NCBI RefSeq assembly: GCF_002116905.1
Contig: NZ_CP015118.1
Span: 5,332,001-5,396,000, forward strand
Length of the DNA: 64,000 nt
DNA from: Piscinibacter gummiphilus
GTDB taxonomy: Bacteria > Pseudomonadota > Gammaproteobacteria > Burkholderiales > Burkholderiaceae_C
Direction of reading: 5' to 3'
Numbering within the stretch: the first letter of the stretch is position 1; each line of letters begins with the position of its first letter. The position numbers and the translations under genes were made by a program. The notes under the pieces were generated by a model. That model worked only from the letters and a program-made list of their open reading frames with translations, was not told the DNA's origin and made no database searches. Of the stretch, positions 56,995 to 64,000 are shown piece after piece.

Positions 56995-58224
56995 TCAGAA
57001 CGCCCCGCTCGTCGGCGGCGCCTCCCCCTTCAGGTGCCACGCGCCCGTCACCGCCGCCTTCCAGTCCCGCGGGTTGTGGTTCGCGACCGTGCGCGCGTTG
57101 CGCCAGTGGCGGTCGAGGTTGTGCGTGCGGTCCGTGGCGGACGCGCCACCCACGTCGAAGAGCCGCTCGGCCGCCTTGAGCGCGGCCTGCACCGCGAAGT
57201 ACTGCGCCTGCGCCACCTCCACGGAGGCGCGGGTCAGCGCGGCCTCGTCGAGATCGGCCGCCCACGCGTCGTCGAGGGCATCGGCCGCGCGCAACACCGC
57301 CGCCTCGGCGGCGTAGGCCTGCGCGGCGATCTCGCCGACGCTGTGCTGCACGTATGGATCGTCCACCGACTTCTGCGCGCTGCTGTGGCGGATGGGCCGG
57401 GCCACGTGGCGCGTGAAGGCCACGGCGTCGGTCAGCGCGTTGCGCGCGATGCCCGCCTCGACCGCGGCGAGGTACAGCTGGAACATCGGGATCACCGGGT
57501 TGCGGCGGTCGCGCGCGATCGGGTGCTGTCCCACCTCGTCGTCCGCGACCAGCACGTTCTCGTAGACCGACGTGCCGCTCGCGGTCAGGCGCTGGCCCAT
57601 GGCGTCGAAGTCGTCGGCGAGGTACAGGCCCTCGCGGCCGCGCGGCACGATGAAGTTCGTCTCGCGGTCCTCGTCGTTCAGCGCGAACGAGCTGATCCAG
57701 TCGGCGAACAGCGCGCCCGTGCTGTAGTACCGGGTGCCCGAGGCCTTGTAGTGATCGCCCTCGCGGGTCAGCCGCGCGCGGGAGGTGCCGTGGGCGCCGC
57801 CCCGCTCGAGGCCGGCGTTGCCCACGATGTGTCCTGCGAGCAGCCGCGCGAACCAGCGCTCGCGCCCGGCCTCGTTGCCGGGGTTCGACAGCAGGCTCTC
57901 GACGAAGCCGAAGTTGGGCCGCAGCGCCTGGGCGATGTTCGAGTCGACAGAGGCGATCTCGATGACGACCCGGATGGCGTCGCGCACCGAGCCGCCCGGC
58001 CCGCCGTGGCGTTTCGGGATGCGCACGGTCAGCAGCCCCGCCTCGGCGATGCGCCGCACGAGCGCAAAGGGCAGCTCGCGTTCGCGCTCGCGGCGGGCCG
58101 CGCCCTCGGCGATCTGCGGCAGCAGCACGTCGAGGCGGGCGAACAGCGTGGCCACGTCGTGCGCGGGCGGCTCGGCGCGGGTCAGCGGGGCGGGATGGCG
58201 GGTGGAGGCGGACGAGGTCGACAC
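56995..58224 (-). CDS. Acyl-CoA-dehydrogenase-fold flavoprotein, DszC/SfnC-type monooxygenase branch
   Basis: 409 residues, GTG start at 58224. The N-terminal helical, middle beta and type 2 C-terminal helical domains are present, but the glutamate motif of true dehydrogenases is missing. The end, ASATDRTHNLDRHWRNARTVANHNPRDWKAAVTG, carries the His/Arg set of DszC/SfnC-like FMNH2-dependent sulfur or N-hydroxylating monooxygenases. Needs a separate flavin reductase, not seen here. 248 bases upstream of the CoA ligase on the same strand. Confidence 0.85.
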   Translation of the reverse strand: MSTSSASTRHPAPLTRAEPPAHDVATLFARLDVLLPQIAEGAARRERERELPFALVRRIAEAGLLTVRIPKRHGGPGGSVRDAIRVVIEIASVDSNIAQALRPNFGFVESLLSNPGNEAGRERWFARLLAGHIVGNAGLERGGAHGTSRARLTREGDHYKASGTRYYSTGALFADWISSFALNDEDRETNFIVPRGREGLYLADDFDAMGQRLTASGTSVYENVLVADDEVGQHPIARDRRNPVIPMFQLYLAAVEAGIARNALTDAVAFTRHVARPIRHSSAQKSVDDPYVQHSVGEIAAQAYAAEAAVLRAADALDDAWAADLDEAALTRASVEVAQAQYFAVQAALKAAERLFDVGGASATDRTHNLDRHWRNARTVANHNPRDWKAAVTGAWHLKGEAPPTSGAF

Positions 58225-58595
58225 GGCAGGACGGCGCGGGGCGCGGGAGGTGCGGATCGGTCGAGCTTAGGGAGGCGGATCCCGCGCGGCAAACTCGAAG
58301 AACGAGGATGCAACTGCGCCCCGCGAGGCCTGGTGCGCCCAGCGGGCGACGGCCGACCGGCTCCAGCGCCTGGGGGTCGTGCTCCGCCGGGTGAACGTGC
58401 GGGACATCGCCCGGGCCGAACGCGGCTGAGGAGCTTTTCGGGCGCTTCAGGCACTTGGATGCATTTGGTTGCAGGAAATCACGGCCCGAAAGCTGCTTTT
58501 TCTGGCAAATCGTGAGGGTGGTCGAGGTTTACAGTGTGGGTCGGATCGGCGAAGATGGTCCGATCCGCCCTCATTTCACCCTGTGACATAACGCC
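58225..58595. other. Divergent region before the pil genes
   Basis: 371 bases. The stretch from about 58268 to 58429 is an open plus-strand frame with typical third-position GC (ending TADRLQRLGVV, RVNVRDIARAERG) but without a start codon, perhaps a decayed gene 3' end. The last 130 bases are less GC-rich and probably hold the pilB promoter; a 10-bp dyad CGGATCGGCG/GGTCCGATCCG lies near 58541-58568. No sigma-54 site with correct GG-N10-GC spacing was found. Confidence 0.35.
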
Positions 58596-60320
58596 GTGCC
58601 CGTGGACACCCTTGTCGAAGCCCCCCAGTCGTCGTTGTCCGGCGTCGCACGCGTCCTGGTCCACGCTGGCAAGCTGAACGCCAAGACGGCCGAGGACCTG
58701 GTCAAGTCCTCCAAGGAAAAGAAAACCAGCTTCATCTCGTCGGTGATCGCTGGCGGCGCCATCACGTCCGCCGACCTGGCCCACACCCTGTCCGCCGCAC
58801 TGGCCCTGCCGGTCATGGACATCAACGCGGTCGACCTGCAGCGGCTGCCGCGCAACGTCATCGACACCAAGCTCGCCAGCCAGTACCAGGTGCTGGTGCT
58901 CGGCAAGCGAGGCAACCGGCTCTTCATCGGCGGGGCGGATCCCACCGACCAGGAAGCGGTCGAACGCATCAAGTTCGCCACCCAGCTGTCGCCCGAGTGG
59001 GTCATCCTCGAACACGACAAGCTCGCCAAGATCCTCGAAGACTCGGGCGCCAGCGCCACCGAAACCCTCGAGAACATCGTCGGCGGCGACTTCGAGTTCG
59101 ACGTCAGCGACGAGGAATCCGCCGCCCCCGAGACCCAGGAGGTCACGGTCGACGTGGAAGACGCGCCGGTGGTGCGCTTCCTCCAGAAGATGCTGATCGA
59201 CGCCATCAACTCCCGGGCGTCCGACCTCCACTTCGAACCCTACGAGTTCCACTACCGCGTCCGCTTCCGCGTCGACGGCGAACTGCGCGAGATCACGCAG
59301 CCGCCCATCGCCATCAAGGACAAGCTCGCCTCGCGCATCAAGGTCATCTCGCGCATGGACATCGCCGAAAAGCGGGTCCCGCAGGACGGCCGCATGAAGC
59401 TGAAGTTCGGCAACAAGTCCATCGACTTCCGGGTCAGCACGCTGCCCACGCTGTTCGGCGAGAAGATCGTGATCCGGATTCTCGATTCCTCGAGCGCCAA
59501 GCTCGGCATCGAGGCCCTGGGCTACGAGAAGGTCGAGAAGGACCGCCTGCTCAAGTGCATCGCACGCCCCTACGGCATGGTGCTCGTGACGGGCCCCACC
59601 GGCAGCGGCAAGACCGTGTCGCTCTACACCTGCCTGAACATCCTGAACCAGCCGGGGGTGAACATCTCCACGGTGGAAGACCCGGCTGAAATCAACCTGC
59701 CCGGCATCAACCAGGTCAACGTCAACGACAAGGCCGGCCTCACCTTCTCGGCCGCCCTGAAATCCTTCCTCCGCCAGGATCCGGACGTCATCATGGTCGG
59801 CGAAATCCGGGACCTGGAAACGGCCGACATCGCCATCAAGGCCGCCCAGACCGGCCACATGGTGATGTCCACGTTGCACACGAACGACGCGCCCACCACC
59901 CTCACCCGGCTGCTGAACATGGGCGTGGCCCCGTTCAACATCGCCTCGAGCGTGCTGCTGATCACCGCCCAGCGCCTGGCCCGCCGCCTCTGCGAATCGT
60001 GCAAGGCCCCGGCGGAGTACCCGAAGGAGGCCATGCTGAAAGCGGGCTACAAGGAGTCCGACCTCGACGGATCCTGGAAACCCTACCGGGCCGTCGGCTG
60101 CTCGGCGTGCACGAATGGCTACAAAGGCCGGGTCGGCATTTACCAAGTGATGCCCATCAGCGAGGACATTCAGCGCATCATCCTGGCCGAGGGGACCTCG
60201 ATGGACATCGCCGAGCAGGCCCAGCGCGAGGGGATCCGCGACCTGCGCCAGTCCGGCCTCGTCAAGGTGCGCGCCGGTTTCACCACCCTCGAGGAGGTGA
60301 TCGCCGCCACCAACGAGTGA
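58596..60320 (+). CDS. pilB: Type IV pilus assembly ATPase PilB
   Basis: 574 residues, GTG start (a second GTG at 58602). N-terminal T2SSE_N domain about 20-170; RASDLHFEPYEFHYRVRFRVDGEL; Walker A G333-PTGSGKT-340; Asp box DPAEINLPGINQVNVNDKAG; Walker B DPDVIMVGEIRDLETADIA; His box TGHMVMSTLHTNDAPTT. Four cysteines in CESCKAP and GCSACTNGYKGR bind zinc. Drives pilus extension from the cytoplasm. First of pilB-pilC-pilD. Confidence 0.96.
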   Translation: MPVDTLVEAPQSSLSGVARVLVHAGKLNAKTAEDLVKSSKEKKTSFISSVIAGGAITSADLAHTLSAALALPVMDINAVDLQRLPRNVIDTKLASQYQVLVLGKRGNRLFIGGADPTDQEAVERIKFATQLSPEWVILEHDKLAKILEDSGASATETLENIVGGDFEFDVSDEESAAPETQEVTVDVEDAPVVRFLQKMLIDAINSRASDLHFEPYEFHYRVRFRVDGELREITQPPIAIKDKLASRIKVISRMDIAEKRVPQDGRMKLKFGNKSIDFRVSTLPTLFGEKIVIRILDSSSAKLGIEALGYEKVEKDRLLKCIARPYGMVLVTGPTGSGKTVSLYTCLNILNQPGVNISTVEDPAEINLPGINQVNVNDKAGLTFSAALKSFLRQDPDVIMVGEIRDLETADIAIKAAQTGHMVMSTLHTNDAPTTLTRLLNMGVAPFNIASSVLLITAQRLARRLCESCKAPAEYPKEAMLKAGYKESDLDGSWKPYRAVGCSACTNGYKGRVGIYQVMPISEDIQRIILAEGTSMDIAEQAQREGIRDLRQSGLVKVRAGFTTLEEVIAATNE

Positions 60321-60421
60321 CGTTCTTTGTCACCCGGAGGGCGTCGCCCGCCACCTGATCCAGTCCAGCAGCATCCAACGACAATCAACGGGACGGGAAC
60401 CCCAGAGTTCCCGGAGAGACC

Positions 60422-61639
60422 ATGGCAACAGCAGCAGCCGTCAGAGAAAAAGAGTTCGTATTCGAGTGGGAAGGCAAGGACAAGAACGGCAAGATCGTCC
60501 GTGGGGAAATCCGCGCCGGCGGCGAAGCCATGGTCAGTGCCACGCTGCGCCGCCAGGGCATCCTGATCCGCAAGGTGAAGAAGCGCCGCACGAGCGGCGG
60601 CCGTGCCATCCAGCCGAAGGACGTGGCGGTGTTCACCCGCCAGCTGGCCACCATGATGCGCGCCGGCGTGCCGCTGCTGCAGTCGTTCGACATCGTGGCC
60701 CGCGGCAGTTCGAACCCGCGCCTGACCAAGCTGCTGACCGACATCCGCACCGACGTCGAGACCGGTACCAGCCTGTCCTCCGCGTTCCGCAAGCACCCGC
60801 TGTACTTCGATTCGCTGTACTGCAACCTGGTCGAGGCCGGTGAAGCCGCCGGTATTCTCGACACCCTGCTCGACCGCCTGGCCGTGTACCAGGAAAAGAC
60901 GCTGGCCATCAAGGCCAAGATCAAGTCGGCCCTGATCTACCCGGTGGCCGTGCTCGTCGTCGCCTTCATCGTGGTCGTCATCATCATGATGTTCGTGATC
61001 CCGGTGTTCAAGGAGGTGTTCACCTCCTTCGGCGCCGACCTCCCGGCGCCCACGCTGCTCGTGATGGCCATGTCCGACTTCTTCCTGAAGTGGTGGTGGG
61101 CCATCTTCGGCTTCCTGGGAGGCGGCATCTACTTCTTCTTCGAATCGTGGCGGCGCTCCGAGAAGATGCAGCGCACCATGGACCGCCTGCTGCTGAAGGT
61201 GCCCATCTTCGGCGAGCTGATCAACAAGGCGTCGGTGGCCCGCTGGACCCGCACCCTCTCCACGATGTTCGCCGCCGGCGTGCCGCTGGTCGAGGCGCTC
61301 GACTCCGTGGGTGGCGCTGCCGGCAATGCGGTGTTCCGCGACGCCACGTACCAGATCCAGAAGGACGTCTCCACCGGCGCCAGCCTCACCTCGTCGATGG
61401 AAACCACCGGCGTGTTCCCGAACATGGTGCTGCAGATGTCCGCCATCGGCGAGGAGTCCGGTGCACTCGACGGCATGCTCGGCAAGGCTGCCGAGTTCTA
61501 CGAGGCCGAGGTGGACGAGGCCGTGGCCGGCCTGTCCAGCCTGATGGAACCGATCATCATCGTGATCCTCGGTACCATCATCGGTGGCATCGTGGTCGCG
61601 ATGTACCTGCCGATCTTCAAGCTCGGGGCGGTGGTCTGA
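60422..61639 (+). CDS. pilC: Type IV pilus inner-membrane platform protein PilC
   Basis: 405 residues. Two T2SSF repeats (about 70-195 and 275-400), each opening with the FTRQLATMMRAGVPLLQSF-type motif and VARWTRTLSTMFAAGVPLVEAL; three membrane helices near 170, 220 and 380. Couples PilB to the growing pilus. GGAGAG precedes the ATG. Nine bases before pilD. Confidence 0.96.
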   Translation: MATAAAVREKEFVFEWEGKDKNGKIVRGEIRAGGEAMVSATLRRQGILIRKVKKRRTSGGRAIQPKDVAVFTRQLATMMRAGVPLLQSFDIVARGSSNPRLTKLLTDIRTDVETGTSLSSAFRKHPLYFDSLYCNLVEAGEAAGILDTLLDRLAVYQEKTLAIKAKIKSALIYPVAVLVVAFIVVVIIMMFVIPVFKEVFTSFGADLPAPTLLVMAMSDFFLKWWWAIFGFLGGGIYFFFESWRRSEKMQRTMDRLLLKVPIFGELINKASVARWTRTLSTMFAAGVPLVEALDSVGGAAGNAVFRDATYQIQKDVSTGASLTSSMETTGVFPNMVLQMSAIGEESGALDGMLGKAAEFYEAEVDEAVAGLSSLMEPIIIVILGTIIGGIVVAMYLPIFKLGAVV

Positions 61640-61648
61640 TCGACACCG

Positions 61649-62509
61649 ATGGAATGGCTTCAGCTTCCCCCCTCTGACCTCCTCGCCAGCCCATGGATCA
61701 TGGGCCTGGTGGGGCTGTGCATCGGCAGCTTCCTGAACGTGGTCGTGCACCGCATGCCGCTCGCGCTCGAGCGCGGGTGGAAGCAGGACAGCGCCGAGCT
61801 GCTCGGCATCGAGGTCGATCTCCCCGAACCGGTGACGCTCTCGCGCCCGGCGTCGCGCTGCCCGTCCTGCGGGCACGCCATCCGGTGGTACGAGAACATT
61901 CCCGTGGTCAGCTACCTCGCGCTGCGCGGACGCTGCTCGGCCTGCAAGACCGGCATCTCGCTCCGCTACCCGCTGATCGAGATCGCCACCGCGCTGCTGT
62001 TCGCCGGCGTCGCCTGGCGCTTCGGTGAACACCCCGTCGCCTGGCTCTGGGCCGGGTTCACGGCGGTGCTGGTGGCACTGGCCGGCATCGACTGGGACAC
62101 CACGCTGCTTCCCGACAACCTGACCCTCCCGCTGCTGTGGGCCGGCCTCGTCGCCAGCGCCCTCGGCTGGACGCTGCCGCTGTCGCAGTCGGTGTGGGGC
62201 GCGGTGGCGGGTTACCTCTCGCTCTGGTCGGTGTACTGGGTGTTCAAGCTCCTGACCGGCAAGGAAGGCATGGGCCATGGCGACTTCAAGCTGCTGGCCG
62301 CCCTCGGCGCCTGGCTGGGCGCCACGATGATCCTGCCCATCGTGCTGGGCGCCTCGGTGATCGGTGCCATCGTCGGCATCGGCATGAAGATCGCCAGCAG
62401 CCTGCGCGAAGGGCGTTACGTGCCGTTCGGCCCGTTCCTCGCGGGCAGCGGCCTCGTGATGATGTTCGCCGGCCCCGAGCGCGTGATGGGCTGGCTCGGC
62501 TGGCGCTGA
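61649..62509 (+). CDS. pilD: Prepilin peptidase/N-methyltransferase PilD
   Basis: 286 residues, eight helices. N-terminal methylase part with a zinc site of two CxxC pairs (SRCPSCGHAIRWYENIPVVSYLALRGRCSACKTGI). Aspartic peptidase residues are in GIDWDTTLLPDNLTLP and GMGHGDFKLLAALGAWLG (GxGD). Cleaves and N-methylates type IV prepilins and pseudopilins. Four bases before coaE. Confidence 0.96.
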   Translation: MEWLQLPPSDLLASPWIMGLVGLCIGSFLNVVVHRMPLALERGWKQDSAELLGIEVDLPEPVTLSRPASRCPSCGHAIRWYENIPVVSYLALRGRCSACKTGISLRYPLIEIATALLFAGVAWRFGEHPVAWLWAGFTAVLVALAGIDWDTTLLPDNLTLPLLWAGLVASALGWTLPLSQSVWGAVAGYLSLWSVYWVFKLLTGKEGMGHGDFKLLAALGAWLGATMILPIVLGASVIGAIVGIGMKIASSLREGRYVPFGPFLAGSGLVMMFAGPERVMGWLGWR

Positions 62510-62513
62510 CCCC

Positions 62514-63173
62514 ATGGGCACGCCCGGTGCCGCCCCGTCCGGCCGCCCGCGGCCGCTGCAGATCGGCCTGACCGGCGGCATCGGCAGCGGCAAGAGCACC
62601 GTCGCGGCCATGCTGGTGAAGCTGGGCGCCGTCCTGATCGACACCGACGCGATCTCCCGCGGCCTCACCCTGCCGGGTGGCGCCGCCATCGACCCGCTGC
62701 GCGCCGCGTTCGGCAACGACGTCATCGCGGCCGACGGCGCCATGGACCGGGTCCGCATGCGCGAACGGGTGTTCGCCGACCCCTCGGCGAAGGTGCGCCT
62801 CGAAGGCATCCTCCACCCGCTGATCGGGCTCGAGACCCAGCGGCAGTCCGATGCGGCCGGCGACGCGGTGCGGGTGTTCGACGTGCCGCTGCTCGTCGAG
62901 TCGTCCCGCTGGCGCGCCCGGGTCGACCGGGTGCTCGTGATCGACTGCCCCGAACACGTCCAGGTGCAGCGCGTGCTCGCCCGTTCGGCCTGGGCGCCGG
63001 GCACCGTGGAGGCGGTGATCCGCCAGCAGGCGCCCCGGGCGGCACGCCGTGCCGCGGCCGACGCCGTGATCTTCAACGACGGGCTGACCCTGGACGAACT
63101 TGCCGCCGAGGTGGCTTCTGTGTGGCAACGATGGAACCCTGTGGAACAATGTCACGGCAGCGATCGGTGCTGA
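62514..63173 (+). CDS. coaE: Dephospho-CoA kinase
   Basis: 219 residues. Final step of CoA synthesis. P-loop GLTGGIGSGKST at 18-29, DTDAISRGLT, HPLI and VFDVPLLVESSRWRARVDRVLVIDCPEHVQVQRVLAR. A 15-residue Pro/Gly-rich N-terminal extension precedes the P-loop strand. Part of the pilD-coaE-zapD-yacG order. Confidence 0.96.
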   Translation: MGTPGAAPSGRPRPLQIGLTGGIGSGKSTVAAMLVKLGAVLIDTDAISRGLTLPGGAAIDPLRAAFGNDVIAADGAMDRVRMRERVFADPSAKVRLEGILHPLIGLETQRQSDAAGDAVRVFDVPLLVESSRWRARVDRVLVIDCPEHVQVQRVLARSAWAPGTVEAVIRQQAPRAARRAAADAVIFNDGLTLDELAAEVASVWQRWNPVEQCHGSDRC

Positions 63174-63192
63174 TCGAGCAGAAAGCCACCAC

Positions 63193-63948
63193 TTGGTCCT
63201 CTACGAATACCCCTTCAACGAAAGCATCCGCACCATGCTCCGGCTCGAACACCTGTTCGACCGGCTGGGGCGCCTGCTCCCGCGCGACGAGGCGGTCGAC
63301 CACCACTACGCGCTCGCGACCCTGTTCGAGATCATGGACGTCTCGTCGCGCGCCGACCTCAAGTCCGACGTCCTCAAGGACCTGGAACGCCAGCGCACGC
63401 AGTTCAACAGCTACCGCGGCAACCCGTCCATCTCCGAGGAAGCCCTCGACGACGTGATCCGCCGCATCGACCACGCGTTCGACGGCCTCAACAACCTCGC
63501 CGGCAAGGCCGGCCACTCGCTCAACAGCAACGAATGGCTGATGGGCATCCGCAGCCGCATCAGCATCCCCGGTGGCACCTGCGAGTTCGACCTGCCGGCC
63601 TACTACGCCTGGCAGCAGCACGAACCGGCCCGACGCCGGGCCGACCTGAACGGCTGGATCGGCACGCTGATGCCGCTGGCCGAGGCGCTCAAGCTCGTGC
63701 TCGCGCTGCTGCGCGACTCGGGCGTGCCGCACAAGGTGATGAGCCAGGGCGGCCAGTACCAGCAGAGCCTGCCGGCCGGCCGCGTGTACCAACTGCTCCG
63801 GCTGCGCATCGACCCCGCCCTGCAGCTCGTGCCCGAGATCAGCGGCCACCGGCTGATGGTGCTCGTGCGGCTGATGCGCCAGGACGCCGAGGGCCGCCTC
63901 AAGCCCGCCGGCACCGACGCCAGCTTCGAACTCACGCTTTGCACATGA
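63193..63948 (+). CDS. zapD: Cell division protein ZapD
   Basis: 251 residues, TTG start at 63193, giving the canonical MVLYEYPFNESIRTMLRLEHLF; no in-frame ATG or GTG fits the family start, and the upstream ATG at 63100 would lie inside coaE. ZapD bundles FtsZ filaments at the division ring. LNSNEWLMGIRSRISIPGGTCEFDLPAYYAW and VPHKVMSQGGQYQQSL are diagnostic. Ends with ATGA overlap into yacG. Confidence 0.95.
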   Translation: MVLYEYPFNESIRTMLRLEHLFDRLGRLLPRDEAVDHHYALATLFEIMDVSSRADLKSDVLKDLERQRTQFNSYRGNPSISEEALDDVIRRIDHAFDGLNNLAGKAGHSLNSNEWLMGIRSRISIPGGTCEFDLPAYYAWQQHEPARRRADLNGWIGTLMPLAEALKLVLALLRDSGVPHKVMSQGGQYQQSLPAGRVYQLLRLRIDPALQLVPEISGHRLMVLVRLMRQDAEGRLKPAGTDASFELTLCT

Positions 63949-64000
63949 CCTCGCCCACCGGCACCCGCCGCCTCGTGAAGTGCCCCGGCTGCGGTGGCGA
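63945..64000 (+). CDS. yacG: DNA gyrase inhibitor YacG, N-terminus (cut by window edge)
   Basis: Only 18 codons visible: MTSPTGTRRLVKCPGCGG. CPGC is the first half of the YacG zinc ribbon (C-x2-C-x15-C-x3-C). ATG 63945 overlaps the zapD stop. Position after zapD is standard in betaproteobacteria. Confidence 0.88.
   Translation, partial: MTSPTGTRRLVKCPGCGG

Noticed and set aside
58268..58429. Plus-strand open frame with coding-like third-position GC upstream of pilB
   Set aside because: It has no start codon after the upstream stop, no ribosome-binding site and no recognised family; perhaps a gene remnant, but too weak to list as a gene.
58440..58480. Possible sigma-54 promoter before pilB (TGGATGCATTTGGTTGCAGG)
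   Set aside because: The GG and GC elements are 12 bases apart, not the required 10.
1..64000. CRISPR arrays, insertion sequences, integrases and phage genes
   Set aside because: None seen: no regularly spaced repeats, no transposase or integrase motifs, and uniform GC-rich coding throughout.

Overview
The window is about 64 kb of very GC-rich, densely packed chromosomal DNA. Gene content points to a free-living betaproteobacterium of the order Burkholderiales (Rhizobacter/Roseateles/Leptothrix-like). The evidence is the hemA-prfA-prmC-grxD-ubiX, rplU-rpmA-obgE-proB-ispB and pilB-pilC-pilD-coaE-zapD-yacG blocks, a long-form IF-1, and many stand-alone Bug/Liv-type binding proteins and acyl-CoA genes. 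No transposase, integrase, CRISPR array or rRNA operon was seen. One tRNA is present, tRNA-Pro(CGG).

Layout. 1-2.7 kb: valine catabolism on the minus strand (acyl-CoA dehydrogenase, 3-hydroxyisobutyryl-CoA hydrolase, truncated mmsB). 2.8-9.3 kb: a secreted depolymerase island with a GH64 beta-1,3-glucanase, a GH18 chitinase with two chitin-binding modules, and a divergent lipoprotein metallopeptidase with a HELGH site, which looks like a fungal-wall or prey-degrading set. 9.3-11.5 kb: a class II aldolase, a Crp/Fnr regulator and an HD-domain protein; the aldolase and HD genes share a nearly identical promoter with a dyad centred where a class II activator would sit. 11.5-17.9 kb: a small protein behind a LexA-like box, a GFA/CENP-V protein, a soluble PilJ-like/MCP-like protein, an OFA-type MFS carrier, and tandem orphan Liv-type binding proteins. 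17.9-22.1 kb: a MocR-type regulator divergent from a two-cytochrome operon ending in a protein with weak acyl-CoA-dehydrogenase-like features. 22.1-25.4 kb: infA, a TetR regulator and a large secreted hydrolase with a GlyGly-CTERM-like tail.

25.7-41.7 kb is mostly housekeeping: miaB, a diguanylate cyclase, hemA-prfA-prmC, an inserted outer-membrane protein, grxD, ubiX, a Tat-exported lytic transglycosylase, proS, rppH, proB, obgE, rpmA, rplU, ispB and tRNA-Pro. 41.7-46.5 kb: lipoproteins, a clostripain-family protease, a BKACE enzyme and a DsbA/FrnE protein. 46.5-50.3 kb: a TauD-family dioxygenase, RBBP9-like hydrolase and chemoreceptor in a tightly overlapping minus-strand operon, divergent from an AraC regulator. 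50.4-58.2 kb: a minus-strand run of quinone oxidoreductase, MFS carrier, porin, YeiH-type exporter, acyl-CoA ligase and a DszC-like acyl-CoA dehydrogenase homologue. 58.6-64 kb: type IV pilus pilB-pilC-pilD, then coaE, zapD and truncated yacG.

Most interesting for follow-up: the Crp/Fnr-aldolase-HD regulon with duplicated promoter; the DUF2970-cytochrome c fusion operon; the LexA-like box before a protein of unknown function; the exact 11-bp direct repeat in the MocR divergent promoter; the apparently leaderless hemA; and the chemoreceptor translationally coupled to a dioxygenase and a hydrolase. All statements come from reading the sequence; no database search was run.
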